From the NCBI GenBank assembly GCA_022835595.1, contig BQUP01000011.1, positions 439,319-503,318 of the forward strand: a stretch of 64,000 nt of DNA, given 5' to 3'. The notes under the pieces were generated by a model. That model did no database searches and was not told the DNA's origin. It saw only the letters and a list, made by a program, of their open reading frames with translations. Made by a program: the position numbers and the translations under genes. Below, one piece after another: positions 1 to 11,500 of the stretch (the stretch's first letter is position 1; the number at the start of each line of letters is the position of its first letter). The stretch is from Cystobasidium ongulense. Taxonomy: Eukaryota > Basidiomycota > Cystobasidiomycetes > Cystobasidiales > Cystobasidiaceae.

Positions 1-1007
1 GCAGGCAAAGCAAGGTCCGGTTTACATTTGACCAGAAATGATTGGAGCCAAGTTGATACTTGCCACGTAACTGTGTAGTGGAAGATAAGCATTAGGACAC
101 TTGTCACTTCAGGCGGAAGATGAATGAACCTACGAGATTTGCCAGATTGTGATACGAAGGCCGTGTTCATAAGTAAAGAAAGCATCGGTGATGGTGGAGC
201 CGGAGATTACACTTGAAAGGACATGCATCGTGAGTTTTGGTGATCATACCTCTAACAAATCGTCATAAGGCGCTTACGCAGAGGCAGCCATTCCCAGTCC
301 CTGAAGAATGCGAGCACCATAGAGTGAACCATAGGACTTGCTTACGGCACCCCATATGCAGCCAACCAACTGGATACCGGAGGATGAGTTAACGACAGTG
401 CTGTAATGGGTCCTTTCCCCCTTTCACGTACTTGAAATGCCGTAAAGAGCAAGTACATCAACCTGCGGCCGCAAAGATTCGAAAACATGACGACAAGAAT
501 AGCGCCAACGCCTGTTGATCTTGAAGGTAAGCGGAATCCCCCCGGGAAGTAGTCTCGTGCTCAACTTGCCTTCGAACATGACCAGGATTCCATTCAGGTT
601 GGCAACTTTCGAGATAGGCTCATTGAGATCTGTAGATACCTCGAGGAACGCCGGAACCAAGATAGGCCCGATAACACCGGTCAAACAGCTGATCCAGGTC
701 AAGGCGAAAAAAAGGAGCTGTGAATAACAGAATGGTACGCGTCAGAAGAAGAACTCAAAAAAGGGAAGGTTTTGGTACGCGTGAGGTGATGTCTGCGTAC
801 TTCCTTGCGAGCTCGGCTCCAGTTAAGCGGGTCTTTTGGATCATCAGAAGGTTGAGGGCGGAGGATGAGGTGGGTTCGCTTGGGATGTCGCTTCAGCTGT
901 CGAGCATCCCCAACATCCTCGACCTCGGGTGGATCAAAGAGGCAGGTTCCAGGGGGATCGATGTGACTGTCGCTTGGCTCAATCTGAAAGAATTTGTTGG
1001 TTCTCAT
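1..1007 (-). CDS. MFS transporter, 5' part (gene continues past left edge)
   Basis: Major facilitator superfamily permease of the fungal drug/carboxylate proton-antiporter type, acting in a membrane; the substrate is unknown. The start ATG at 1005-1007 opens a hydrophilic N-terminus that carries the family hallmark PQPSDDPKDPLNWSRARKEV just before the first helix. Exons read 1007..801, 717..570, 511..432, 369..278, then about 210..130 and a last piece beginning near 70; about 240 residues are visible. Helix 1 reads LLFFALTWISCLTGVIGPIL, and the loop 2-3 motif A region ends in NLCGRR. The intron 569..512 uses a GC donor (AAG|GCAAGT), since no GT donor keeps the frame. It is divergent from the alcohol dehydrogenase, so the two could share a promoter. 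Family certain, substrate not. Confidence 0.85.
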
Positions 1008-1385
1008 CGTGCTGGCTGGAAGAGGTGGGAGGAATTTGGAGATTAACAATGATAATGATGGGAACCAGAACCAGAAGAAGAAGAAGAAGAAGAGGGTAGC
1101 TCCCGCCTAAATACCCCATGGAGTCTTCAGGGCCAAACCCCGCTTTGACAATAAAAATGGAGGATTCTCCCCCGGCGATACTCTAGATTTTCCGGTTCTC
1201 CCTGGGAAAAACTCGGATCTAGAGGCGGGCCGCCTGGAGAGCTTGGAGAAGCAGGCGAAGGCCTAGAGGCGTTCAAGTGCATAACAGACCTGCAGCCGTA
1301 TAGCGAGAGTTGGTGTGGTAGCAGTGCGTGGTCGCGTTTCGAAGGAACAGCGTCCTGAAGCTCAGCCACTCATCGAAACATCAGC
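1008..1385. promoter_or_regulatory. Divergent intergenic region, MFS / alcohol dehydrogenase
   Basis: Short region between two divergent start codons that must hold both promoters. It contains a GAA-type microsatellite at about 1073-1095. No other convincing element was seen. Confidence 0.5.
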
Positions 1386-2963
1386 ATGCCGTTCAAGACC
1401 CAAGCCTTCATCGTAGAGTCGGCTGGAGCGCCCTTCAAGCTCGAAGAGATTGAGCTCGACGACCCAGGAAGAGGCGAGGTGCTGGTCCAGATTGCGGCGT
1501 GTGGAATCTGTGTATGTGGCCTATCATAGTCAATCGACCAAGTCCGGGCGCTGATGTGCGGCTCATCAACATTCTGGAACACTGGCACTTGGCAGCACAC
1601 CGACGTGAACACTCAGAATGGAGTCTTTCCAAGCGCCTACCCTTGCATGCTGGGCCATGAGGGATCTGGAACGGTGATTGCTATCGGAGAGGGTGTCACG
1701 CGCACCAAAGTGGGCGACAAGGTTCTCTTGTCGTTCTCCTCCTGCCAGGACTGCAAAGTGAGGCCTTGCTCTCTGTGCACTCCCACGAGCCCAGTATGAA
1801 TATCACTAACATTCCGTTTGGGTCTTGACTGCAAAGATATGCAGATTTGGCTCTCCAGCCAGCTGTGTACATTGGTCGGAACTCAACTTTGGCCGTCTGC
1901 GACCATCTGGCTCCAACACCAGCGCCACCGGAGCTGATGGTCGACGCATCCATGGCACTTTTTTTGGGCAGAGTGTAACGTTTGACCGGCCCTCAGTCAT
2001 GACCCACACATGAACTAACCCTCTGGCAAATCCACAGGCCCTGGCGAAGCATGCACTGGTGGTGGAGTCCTCGGTAGTTGTGGTGCCGGCCTCTACAGAC
2101 CTAATTCAACTTGCGCCCCTTGGATGCGGCATGCAAACCGGTTCCGGAGCTGTCATTAACATATTGAAACCAGAACATCCAGAGCTCAGTAGCATCGTCA
2201 TCTTTGGTGTGGGAGCTGTCGGTCTCTCCGCGGTTTTTGCTGCAAAGGCGCTTGGTTTCGAGACCATCATCGCTGTCGACTTGGTTCAAAGTCGACTCGA
2301 CCTCGCTACGAGTCTCGGCGTGAGCCATGCTTTCCCCGGAAAGGCTGAAGGTTCGCTGCTACTTTTTACTACATCAAGGATTACAAGTTGCGGCTGCTGA
2401 TCATGACGCGTTATGCTAGGCCTTGTCGAGACTATCAAGAAAGTAACTGGGGGTGGTGCTGACTATGTCATCGAGGCAACTGGCGCACCTCCTTGTATCA
2501 AACTCGGATGGAGTGTAAGTCTGATCTCTACTCGAATTTCAAGGGCAGAGCTTACGATTAAGCTCGTTCAGACTCTTGGACCACGAGGCAAGATGGTCCA
2601 GCTGGGTTCTCCAGGAGACGGTCCGAATGCCTCAATTCGTGAGTTGGACTGCCAAATACGTACTGTTCAGACAGCTAATGCTGCATTTCAGCCATACACG
2701 ATGCCGTCTGCACAAGCAAGACTTACTACTGGTGAGCTCACTCGTGCGCGCTTGCCTTTGAGATTCGCGCTTACCGTATCTGCAGTCTGAATCAAGGCGA
2801 CTCAAATCCTCCTGCATACCTACCAAAGCTTATAGACATGTACAAGTCTGGACAATTTCCTCTCGACAAGATTTCGAAAGTATTTCCATACACCGCGTTG
2901 GACGCGGCTTTGAAAGCGCAACACGATGGCACCGTCATCAAGCCCATCATTAGCTTCGAATGA
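1386..2963 (+). CDS. Zinc-dependent alcohol dehydrogenase (MDR family), 372 aa
   Basis: NAD(P)-linked oxidation of an alcohol, probably primary or aromatic; the protein looks cytosolic. Exons: 1386..1511, 1596..1757, 1837..1974, 2038..2350, 2420..2514, 2572..2638, 2692..2731, 2786..2963. After splicing the catalytic-zinc motif CGICHTD and the GHE motif (LGHEGSGTV) are intact. The structural-zinc cysteines fall in the canonical C-x2-C-x2-C-x7-C spacing only if the 1757/1837 junction is used (CQDC-KIC-RFGSPASC). The coenzyme-binding fold shows FGVGAVGLSAVFAAK followed by the acidic VD of an NAD-type pocket. The segment IHGTFFGQS resembles aryl-alcohol and NAD-dependent benzyl-alcohol dehydrogenases. 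Length is normal for the family (about 370). The exact substrate is not shown. Confidence 0.9.
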
Positions 2964-3247
2964 TTCAGAAAGATGTGAGGAGGGTTTGAGGAGGGTTTAG
3001 TGCACCAACCCTGCTTTGTCTCTTTGTAGCAAGTATCGCTTAGAATCGCTTTGCCAGATTCGAATCTATCCGAGATACTCGCTGTCGCTTCGATGATGGC
3101 AATGTGCAATTGCAGTCGTCACCATTAGTGTTTGACCATCCCTATCTCAGTCTCTCCCAACAGAACTGACAGGCCGACAGACCGGCCATTGATCTTGCCC
3201 TCGCTATTGCTGTGGCGTCTTTTGGCCTTCTCCCAACGTTACGCAAC

Positions 3248-5627
3248 ATGTCGAGCGATCCGGACGACGCCTCCAACAACCCTTATAACGAAGGAGGCAC
3301 AAGATCAAATCCACCTCGTCCGGCAAGCAATTGGTTCTGTCATTCCTGTCAGCGAGACTTCAGCAGCAATGAATTACTGCACACACCAGACCCGGCATGC
3401 CCGCATTGCCACGGCGATTTCGTGGAAGAGACAGGGTGCGTGATCTTTGTATTCGGTTCTATGGGGCTACGGGAGTACCATACTTCGTGATGGTATACGT
3501 CTAAAGCTAGCCTCTGCTATCCGCTTGGTGTGATGGCTCTGCGTCATGCAAAGGCAATCGGACTACTGGAAGTCTGGCTGACGATGTTACGGCCCTCCAA
3601 TTGTGATTCAATAGAGAAAGCCTTGACGATCCACACGAGTTTGATAGACCCGTGTTCCCTTTACCTCCATTCCTAGCACAATCGTTTGGCCAGAATCCAC
3701 CTGAAGATGGTCGTCAGCATGCAGATCAAGGACAACCTGGACAGCAGCGACCACCAGGGCAGCAGCCATTCGTCTTTGTGGCTCCACCTGGGCAGGCAGC
3801 TGGTCCATTTGGCATGCTCTTCTCTGCCTTGTCTCAAGCAATGCAGCAGCCTCAGCAAGGCCAAAATCAGCCACCACAACAGCCACAAAGACCGGCGTCT
3901 GCCCCGCCTCTGTCGCCTGAAGAAGCAGCAAGACGCGCAGCTTTGCGAAGAGCAGCTGGTCTAGCACCAGAACCTACGGGAAATACCTCTACACTTTCGT
4001 CCCCAGGGCCGGGAGCTCAGTCCGGAAGTTCAGATCAGCAGCCGAATCCATCGGCAAGCAGACCCTCTACAGCCAGCGGCGCGTATCGCGCTGGTCCGGC
4101 AACTTTCGTCTGGACTACAGGAGATCATAGACCGCCTCCAGCATCATATCCAAGTAGTCCACAACAGCAGCATCATGATTTACCTGGTCATGCACCAGCT
4201 CAATCGGAACAGCAGCAGCAGTCAGCAGGAAATCAAGGGCACGTGCGCAATTTGGCATCGTTTCTACAAGAAGCCTTCACTGGAGGACATAACCCAGCAG
4301 GCAACGCGCAAAGTCAGCAGCACCAGCAGTCTTCTTCGAATGCCCAGACAGGTCAGCAAGCTGGTAATGAGCCACAAACCGGAGATGGTCAAGGTCATTC
4401 GGACCCATTGATGCACATGCTAGGAGGTCTTGCGAATATGTTCGGTGTGCCCTTACAGGGCATGCACGCTGGTACACAGCAAGGACAGCAACAGACGCAG
4501 TCAGATGCGCAGACAGGACCGGCGCAACCAGCAGCTCAACCTCAAGGCGGGAATGCTCAAGGTAGCACAACACGTACATTCACCTATGGTACGCCTGGCC
4601 AAGGAGCGCGCTTTGTATTCACATTCGGAGGATCACCAGGAGATTCTGCTGCTGGACCTATTCCTGCTGCCTTTATGCCCTTCATGATGGGCATGGGCGG
4701 AGAAGGTGGAACGACAGGTCAGATGGGCGATTATGTCTTCTCACAAGGTGCATTAGACAAGTAAGCTACTTTCTTGGTAACTGTACGTCCGGCTTGGAGC
4801 TCACTGATTTGACTCGCGTGTAGTATCATAACGGAACTCATGAATCAGGCTCAAGGGCGATATGGTCCTCAGCCTGCTCCGGAAGATGTCATAAACGGCC
4901 TGCCTACGTTCAAGATGACCAAAGAATTGCTTTCGAGCGACACAGTCACCGAGTGTGCTGTCTGCAAGGATGACTTCGTAGAAGAGGAAGATATCATGAA
5001 GTAGGTTATCAGCCATCCTGATGGCTGCATAGCTGATACCTGTCTCTCAAGGCTTCCTTGCACTCACATTTTCCACGTCGACTGCATCAAGCCGTGGCTG
5101 GAGAGAAGCGGTACATGTCGTGAGTTAGCATATGATTAGATAGCAGCAACAGCGGCTAATATACACAGACTTGCTTTACAGCGATTTGCCGTCACCAGCT
5201 CGTTCCGCAACCAGAGCCGCCCAGCGCCCCAGGTCAAGAAGGAAATACGACCCAAACAAGCACCCAAGGAGGCGGTGGGCCGCCCTTCCGACAGGGGAGC
5301 AATCCAACCTCACCCTCATTACCGCATTCTCCGCCCATTGCCGAAGGAAGCAGCATGCCGGGCTCATTTCCCTTTGGTAATATCTTCTCGGCACTGGGCA
5401 ATATGGTTACTGGCCATTCTTCGAGTAATACCAACAGTAGTAACACACCCTCGAGTCAAGCTGCTGCTGCTCGTTCGTCGGGAGATACGAATATCCCAAG
5501 CCATGACGAGCAACGCACTCAGGGGCAGCAAAGTCGGCAACAGCAAGGTCAAGCTCAAAACTCGACTCGAAACGAGCAGCAGCAAGAGCAACAAGGTCAA
5601 CCAGATCTTGATTTAGATCTAGACTAA
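3248..5627 (+). CDS. RING-H2 E3 ubiquitin ligase, RNF126/RNF115-like, 674 aa
   Basis: Probable E3 ubiquitin ligase. Exons: 3248..3435, 3615..4760, 4824..5000, 5052..5119, 5182..5627. An N-terminal zinc ribbon ([10 protein letters not shown] ... ACPHCHGDF, about residues 28-58) is the type that binds ubiquitin or BAG6 clients in RNF126. Residues about 75-430 form a Q/G/P-rich low-complexity stretch, much longer than in animal RNF126 (about 310 aa total). The RING-H2 domain (about 487-530) reads CAVC, then [14 protein letters not shown], then CPIC. The RING is split by two introns, one placed between the last two cysteine pairs' TC and PIC. The C-terminus is again Q/S-rich and ends DLDLDLD. A role in quality control of mislocalised proteins is inferred from the family only. 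Confidence 0.92.
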
Positions 5628-6625
5628 CGTATGCAAACCGTTCTCGTTAAGACAGATACCAAAGACGATTCCGTCATCTGTTTCAAACACTGCAAAGATA
5701 CCCCTAATGTTTCGTCTCTACTATTTCCCTGTCCCCTGTCGCTCGCAGCTTCGCAAAGTAAAAGATCCAGTACAAGTCGTAGGTCTCCCAAGTCCAATGG
5801 ATGGACACTGATAGTAGGTAATGACTGCTGCTGTGCCGGGAGTAATGCAAATCGCATGCCTCTCAAATGTATCGGCCGGTACTTCCAAGCAACCCTGTGC
5901 TAGTCTATTGTATTGCCAGCAGTAGTGGTAGCTGTAATGTAAAGAGCTCACCGCATAAGACACGCTGGCTACGATAGTACTCGTTCATAGTGTACTGGTG
6001 TGTCACGTAAGAAATGACATTGCGGAACCCTCAAGCTGCATGCCGATGTAACTGAGCACAACGAGCTCAAGCAGGAGCTATGAGACCGACTTTCTTCCAA
6101 GCATCTCTCCACCACCGGGTATTTCAATGGTCACATATAACGGCCACTTGCAATGCATGCCACCTGTCGAATCAGAGGGCGATATGGGCGTCGATCACGC
6201 AGCGAGCTTCTAATGCCACTGCACAATTGCGAGCAGGTTGGAAGGCATGTCGCGAGCATGAGACTACCATCCCAGTATCCTCTTAGACTCTGTCACGTTG
6301 TCGTCGCTGTGCTTTGCTGTGGATGGTTGTCCGCGCCCAGTTGCCACCGAGCCTGCCCACTGCGAGCTGCCCAACTGAAATTTCTCGCCCGCTCGCTTCT
6401 CTGCAGAAAAGCAACCAGCAACGGAAGGCCAACCAGCTTACCGCATCGCACTCCATCGCAGCACTCGACAACCTCATCGAGGCCGTGTGACCCAGCGACA
6501 GGTGTGTGCGCTCACTGTGCAAACGCGGTGGGTCCTGCTTGCTGACGGCCTCGACTTCCATCCTGCAGAGCCTTTTTGCTGCCCTCATCTAGAATTCATC
6601 TTTAAACCTTTAAAAATCCGCCAAA
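5628..6625. promoter_or_regulatory. Intergenic region upstream of EF2
   Basis: About 1 kb between the RING gene and EF2. The last 200 bases are rich in C and T, as expected for the promoter and leader of a highly expressed ribosomal-type gene, and the start codon sits in CCAAAATGG. No gene was recognised here. Confidence 0.45.
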
Positions 6626-9600
6626 ATGGGTGAGTGGATGCAGCGTGACTAGAGCTATCAAGCTGCAGTTTCTGATGCCGCTGCTGCTTTCTGTTCTCCA
6701 GTTAACTTCACTATCGAGTACGTGCTCCCTCGTTGCTCGTTTCAACCAGCAGCACCTCATCTGATGCGTAATCGCTCCTTCCGCATTGCAGCCAGGTCCG
6801 TGAGCTTATGGACAAGCCGACCAACATCCGTAAGTACCTATGACTACTGTATGCGCTTGTTCAGCAGTACTAACTCCGCTTGTCCTGGCCAGGTAACATG
6901 TCGGGTGAGCATTGGGCTATCTTTTGAGACGAGAGTTTTCTCCATCGGCGATTATGCAGCATGCGACGGCAGCAGCGAAGTAATAGCTGCATCATAGCAT
7001 GTTGCATGCATTATACTCCCGATGGAGAAGATTCTCTGTAGCCTTCCATCGCTAAACGTCCCCGCTTTCTCGCCGCCAGTTATTGCCCACGTCGACCACG
7101 GAAAATCTACCCTCACCGACTCCCTCCTCGTCAAGGCCGGTATTGTCGCCGCTGCCCGTGGTGGTGATGCTCGTGCTATGGACACCCGTGCCGATGAGCA
7201 GGAGCGTGGTATCACCATCAAGTCTACCGCTATCTCCATGTACTTCGAGATGCCAAAGGAGGACATTGATGCCATCTCCCAGCAGACAACCAGTGCGTTC
7301 AGTTCTAGCTTACTCGGGAACAGTACATTCAGCATCGGTGTGCTTACGCTCCTCTTCCTCTTCATCCAGGCAACCAGTTCTTGATCAATCTCATCGACTC
7401 TCCTGGTCACGTTGATTTCTCCTCCGAGGTCACCGCCGCTCTCCGTGTCACCGATGGTGCTCTAGTCGTCGTCGACTGCATTGACGGTGTATGCGTACAA
7501 ACCGAGACTGTCCTCCGACAGGCTCTTACCGAGCGAATCAAGCCCGTCTGCGTCATCAACAAGGTCGACAGAGCTCTGCTTGAACTGCAAGTCGGAAAGG
7601 AAGAACTTTACCAGTCCTTCTCCCGAACCATCGAATCCGTCAACGTCATTATCTCTACCTACAACGACGAGGCTCTCGGTGATTGCCAGGTCTTCCCTGA
7701 GAAGGGAACAGTCGCTTTCGGTTCCGGTCTCCACGGATGGGCTTTCACTCTCCGAAACTTCGCCGCTCTCTACTCCAAGAAGTTCGGTGTACCCAAGGAA
7801 AAGGTGAGATCATTCAAAAACTTACAGATGGCGACGTTTGATTGGCGTCTGACTCTCTCCTTTTTGTTCTCGTCTCCAGCTCCTCAACCGTCTATGGGGC
7901 AACAACTACTTCAACCCTAAGACCAAGAAGTGGACTACCAAGGAAATGGATGCCGATGGCAAACAGCTCGAGCGATCTTTCAACATGTTCATCCTCGACC
8001 CCATCTTCAAGGTTTTCGATGCCGTCATGAACTTCAAGAAGGATGCCATTGGTCCTCTACTCGAGAAGCTCGAGATCTCCCTCAAGTCCGAAGAGCGAGA
8101 GATGGAAGGCAAGGCTCTCCTCAAGTCCATCATGAAGAAGTGGCTCCCCGCCGGTGACTCTCTCCTTGAGATGATTGTCATCAACCTTCCATCCCCCGTT
8201 ACTGCCCAGAGATACCGTGTTGAGACATTGTACGAGGGACCTATGGACGATGAGTGCGCTGTTGGTATTAGAAACTGCGACCCTAAAGCTCCTTTGATGT
8301 TGTACGTCTCCAAGATGGTACCCACCTCCGATAAGGGTCGATTCTACGCTTTCGGACGTGTCTTCTCCGGAACCGTCTCTGCTGGACCCAAGGTCCGCAT
8401 CCAGGGACAGAACTACGTTCCAGGCAAGAAGGAGGATCTCTTCATCAAGTCTATCCAGCGAACCGTTCTCATGATGGGAGGCCGAGTTGATCCTATCGAG
8501 GACTGCCCAGCCGGTAACATCGTCGGTCTAGTTGGTGTTGATCAGTTCTTGCTCAAGAGCGGAACTTTGACCACTTCCGAAGTTGCCCACAACATGAAGG
8601 TCATGAAGTTCTCCGTCTCCCCCGTCGTCCAGCGTGCCGTCGAGGTCAAGAACGCCAACGATCTACCCAAGCTCGTTGAAGGTCTCAAGCGTCTCTCAAA
8701 GTCCGATCCATGTGTACTCTGCACAATCTCCGAGTCCGGTGAGCACATTGTTGCCGGTGCTGGTGAGCTCCATTTGGAAATTTGCTTGAAGGATCTCGAG
8801 GAGGACCACGCTGGTGTCCCATTGAAGATCTCCCCTCGTAAGTTGACTGTGCTAGCGTGTATGCGTGTCATCCTGTATCGGTGTCTGAGTTTCAATTGTA
8901 TGTGTGCGTTTGGCTGGGTTCTCAGCTGTCGTCGGTTACAGAGAGACCATTCAGGCCGAGTGCGAGGAGCCCGCTTTGTCCAAGTCGCAGAACAAGCACA
9001 ACAGGCTGTGGATCAAGGGACAACCTCTTGATGAGGAAGTTGCCAAGGCCATCGAAGCTGGCAAGATCGCTCCCCGAGACGACTTCAAGCTCCGTGCTCG
9101 TCTTCTCGCCGATGAATACGGCTGGGATGTCACCGAGGCCCGAAAGATTTGGTGCTTCGGTCCTGAAGGTTCGGGACCTAACTTGTTGGTTGATACCACC
9201 AAGGCTGTTCAGTACTTGAACGAAATCAAGGACTCTTGCGTTGCTGCCTTCCAGTGGGCTACCAAGGAGGTGAGTCGCCTTCCATATCTTGTGGCAGTTC
9301 CAGCGAATCGAAGAGCAGGTTGTAACCCTTTGCATGTATTCTCTTCCTTGTTCCGTTTCGTAGGGTGTCTGCGCCGAAGAGAACATGCGCTCTACCCGCT
9401 TCAACATGATTGATGTCACCCTACACACCGATGCCATCCACAGAGGTGGTGGCCAGATCATCCCAACATGCCGACGTGCCATCTACGCCGCCTCCATCAT
9501 GAGCAAGCCTGGTCTCATGGAGCCAGTCTACCTCGTCGAAATTGTCTGCCCCGAGACCGGTCTCGGTGGTATCTACTCTACCCTCAACAAGAAGCGTGGT

Positions 9601-9940
9601 CACGTGTTCTCCGAGGAGCAGAGACCAGGTACCCCCATGTACACCGTCAAGGCTTACCTACCCGTCAACGAGTCCTTCGGTTTCACTGCTGAACTCCGAC
9701 AGGCTACCGGTGGTCAGGCTTTCCCCCAGATGGTCTTCGATCACTGGGCCATCATGAACGGAACACCCATGGAGAAGGGCAGCAAGCTCGAGGAATTGGC
9801 TTTGGAAATCCGAAGACGGAAGGGTCTCAAGATTGAGATGCCTAAGCTTGAAGATTACTATGTCGGCGCTCTTCTACCTATCTTCAGTTTTTATAGCTTG
9901 CTGATTCTGTTTATCTCGCCTCTAACAGGACAAGCTCTAA
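6626..9940 (+). CDS. EFT2: Translation elongation factor 2 (eEF2)
   Basis: GTPase that translocates the ribosome along mRNA in the cytosol. Ten coding exons: 6626..6629, 6702..6717, 6792..6829, 6893..6904, 7080..7292, 7370..7803, 7880..8837, 8926..9269, 9364..9861, 9929..9940. Together they give [34 protein letters not shown] and an uninterrupted eEF2. Visible motifs are G1 AHVDHGKST, the effector segment [12 protein letters not shown]3 DSPGH and G4 [11 protein letters not shown]. The domain IV loop HADAI-type segment reads [11 protein letters not shown], with the diphthamide histidine expected in this loop. The C-terminus EDYYDKL is typical. Exon sizes are extreme: four coding bases before intron 1, then 16, 38 and 12 nt exons, and a final 12-nt coding piece after a gtcggc donor. 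Identity is certain. Confidence 0.97.
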
Positions 9941-11500
9941 GTGGTCGTCTCAGCTGTCGCTTTTCTCGCGGGAGTCCTCCCATCAAAACACACTACACTT
10001 CCCCTGTTTACTTATATTTTGTTTGGCATGATTCGCAATGCAATACAAGGGGTGTAGCACCTGCTTTCTCTTTATCTAATTCTGAAGTGTTGACCGTTGA
10101 ATCAGCTCACAGCGTCTGCACTACTATATCTCACCTTCTCTAGCCTGCTGGACCTTTCGTTCCAATCCGCAATGCTTCGCATCCTGATAATAGAACACTC
10201 AATATGTGTACCTTTCGAAATGGTACACACTTTGCGAAGTTTGAAGATTTCAAATGGAGCCCTAGCTATGTTCGTCTGAGCTGATAGCAACTATTCATTG
10301 TCTACCGCCTGATCAAAAATTATCGAAGTTGGTCAATACCAATACTATAGTACGGGGCAATCTGTTTCTCTACCGTTAAGTTTGGGTTCTAATCTAATTG
10401 CGTTTGCAGTACAACGCATCAATGATATGTAAGACTGCACCTCGAAGTCTACTGGTCCAGGCACTCGCACCGCCGGTGCTTTGCAGAGGTATGTCATCAA
10501 TGTTCTAGCAAGGATGATCTCCCTTGCTAGAACATTGATGACATACCTCTGCAAAGCACCGGCGGTGCGAGTGCCTGGACCAGTAGACTTGCAAGGTGTA
10601 GCTAGCTTATCAAAGGCCACACTGGTAAAGGGTAGCGACGAATTTCAAGTCTCCTACCCGTATTGTGAAAGTGCAGGGAAGTCCTGTTACTCGTATCACG
10701 AGGCTGTTGCTACAGAGTGGATATAAGCGTGACTAACCAAATTCTGCAGACTCTATTTCGTCTATATTAGTCTATATTACTTGCCCTGTTCCACTTACGT
10801 CATATCTTGCGAAGGAAGCGTTGGAAAGAGAAAGCTTTTCTAACAGAAGGGAAGTGGACACCAAGAAACATCCGTGGACACCGATCAGACGTCAACTGGC
10901 TTCCATGGAAGGGACATGCTGATTGAGCTTGGAAGACACATCTTCCAATCACTGCCTTCCATGTTGTACAAAAGCAGCCGCTTTTCAAGAGTTGCATCTT
11001 GGCTCTGCAACTAATTTCAAATTCATACAACTTTAATTCACCCTTGCATTTATTGTACTTCACTAGAAGTAGCTGGTCGGACTGGATCTGGCTCTGCAAA
11101 CTCCACAAAGAACGCCAACACAGCCTGGTCACTGAGGCAAAGACACTCAAATCGGTTTACCACACCAGAGTTCAACTATCGAGAGGTGAAGCTCAAGAAG
11201 ATCTCTGTGCACATGGGCCAAGATAAATAGCGGCGTACTTAAGCGCCGTCCATGCCAACACCTTTCCGAGAATTGCAGGGGACGGTAATTACACCTAGCC
11301 CAAAATCTATGTGGACAGCAGTATCGGAAATTTCATACTAGACAGAGCTAGTGCACGGTGATACTATATGCCTGAGTAGTATTGAAATTCAACAACCAAG
11401 TTCCTCTCTCTCTGGCTCTGACATCTATCTATCTGACTTCCTTCCGCCACACCTGACCTGGCGACACCTTCGCTGTCTGACAACAAATCAACAACACAAG
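9941..11500. other. Gene-free 1.56 kb holding a long inverted repeat
   Basis: EF2 terminator region, then A+T-rich sequence, the 69-bp inverted repeat described separately, and finally the CT-rich leader of the decayed AT-hook/C2H2 gene (about 11400-11500). No coding potential was recognised outside shadows of the inverted repeat. Confidence 0.6.
10445..10590. repeat. Perfect 69-bp inverted repeat with 8-nt loop
   Basis: The left arm 10445-10513 is the exact reverse complement of the right arm 10522-10590, with an 8-base spacer 10514-10521. Checked base by base, I found no mismatch over 69 positions. Transcribed from either strand it would fold into a near-uninterrupted hairpin. A weak, imperfect extension of a few bases lies outside the arms. 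It does not match a recognised transposon end, and no clear target-site duplication was seen. Confidence 0.95.

Noticed and set aside
5364-5616. Overlapping open frames in the Q/S-rich tail of the RING protein
   Set aside because: Only one frame continues the RING domain through correct splice junctions.
10345-10726. Two opposing open frames over the inverted repeat
   Set aside because: They are mirror images caused by the palindrome, each reading through the same arms; not evidence of coding.
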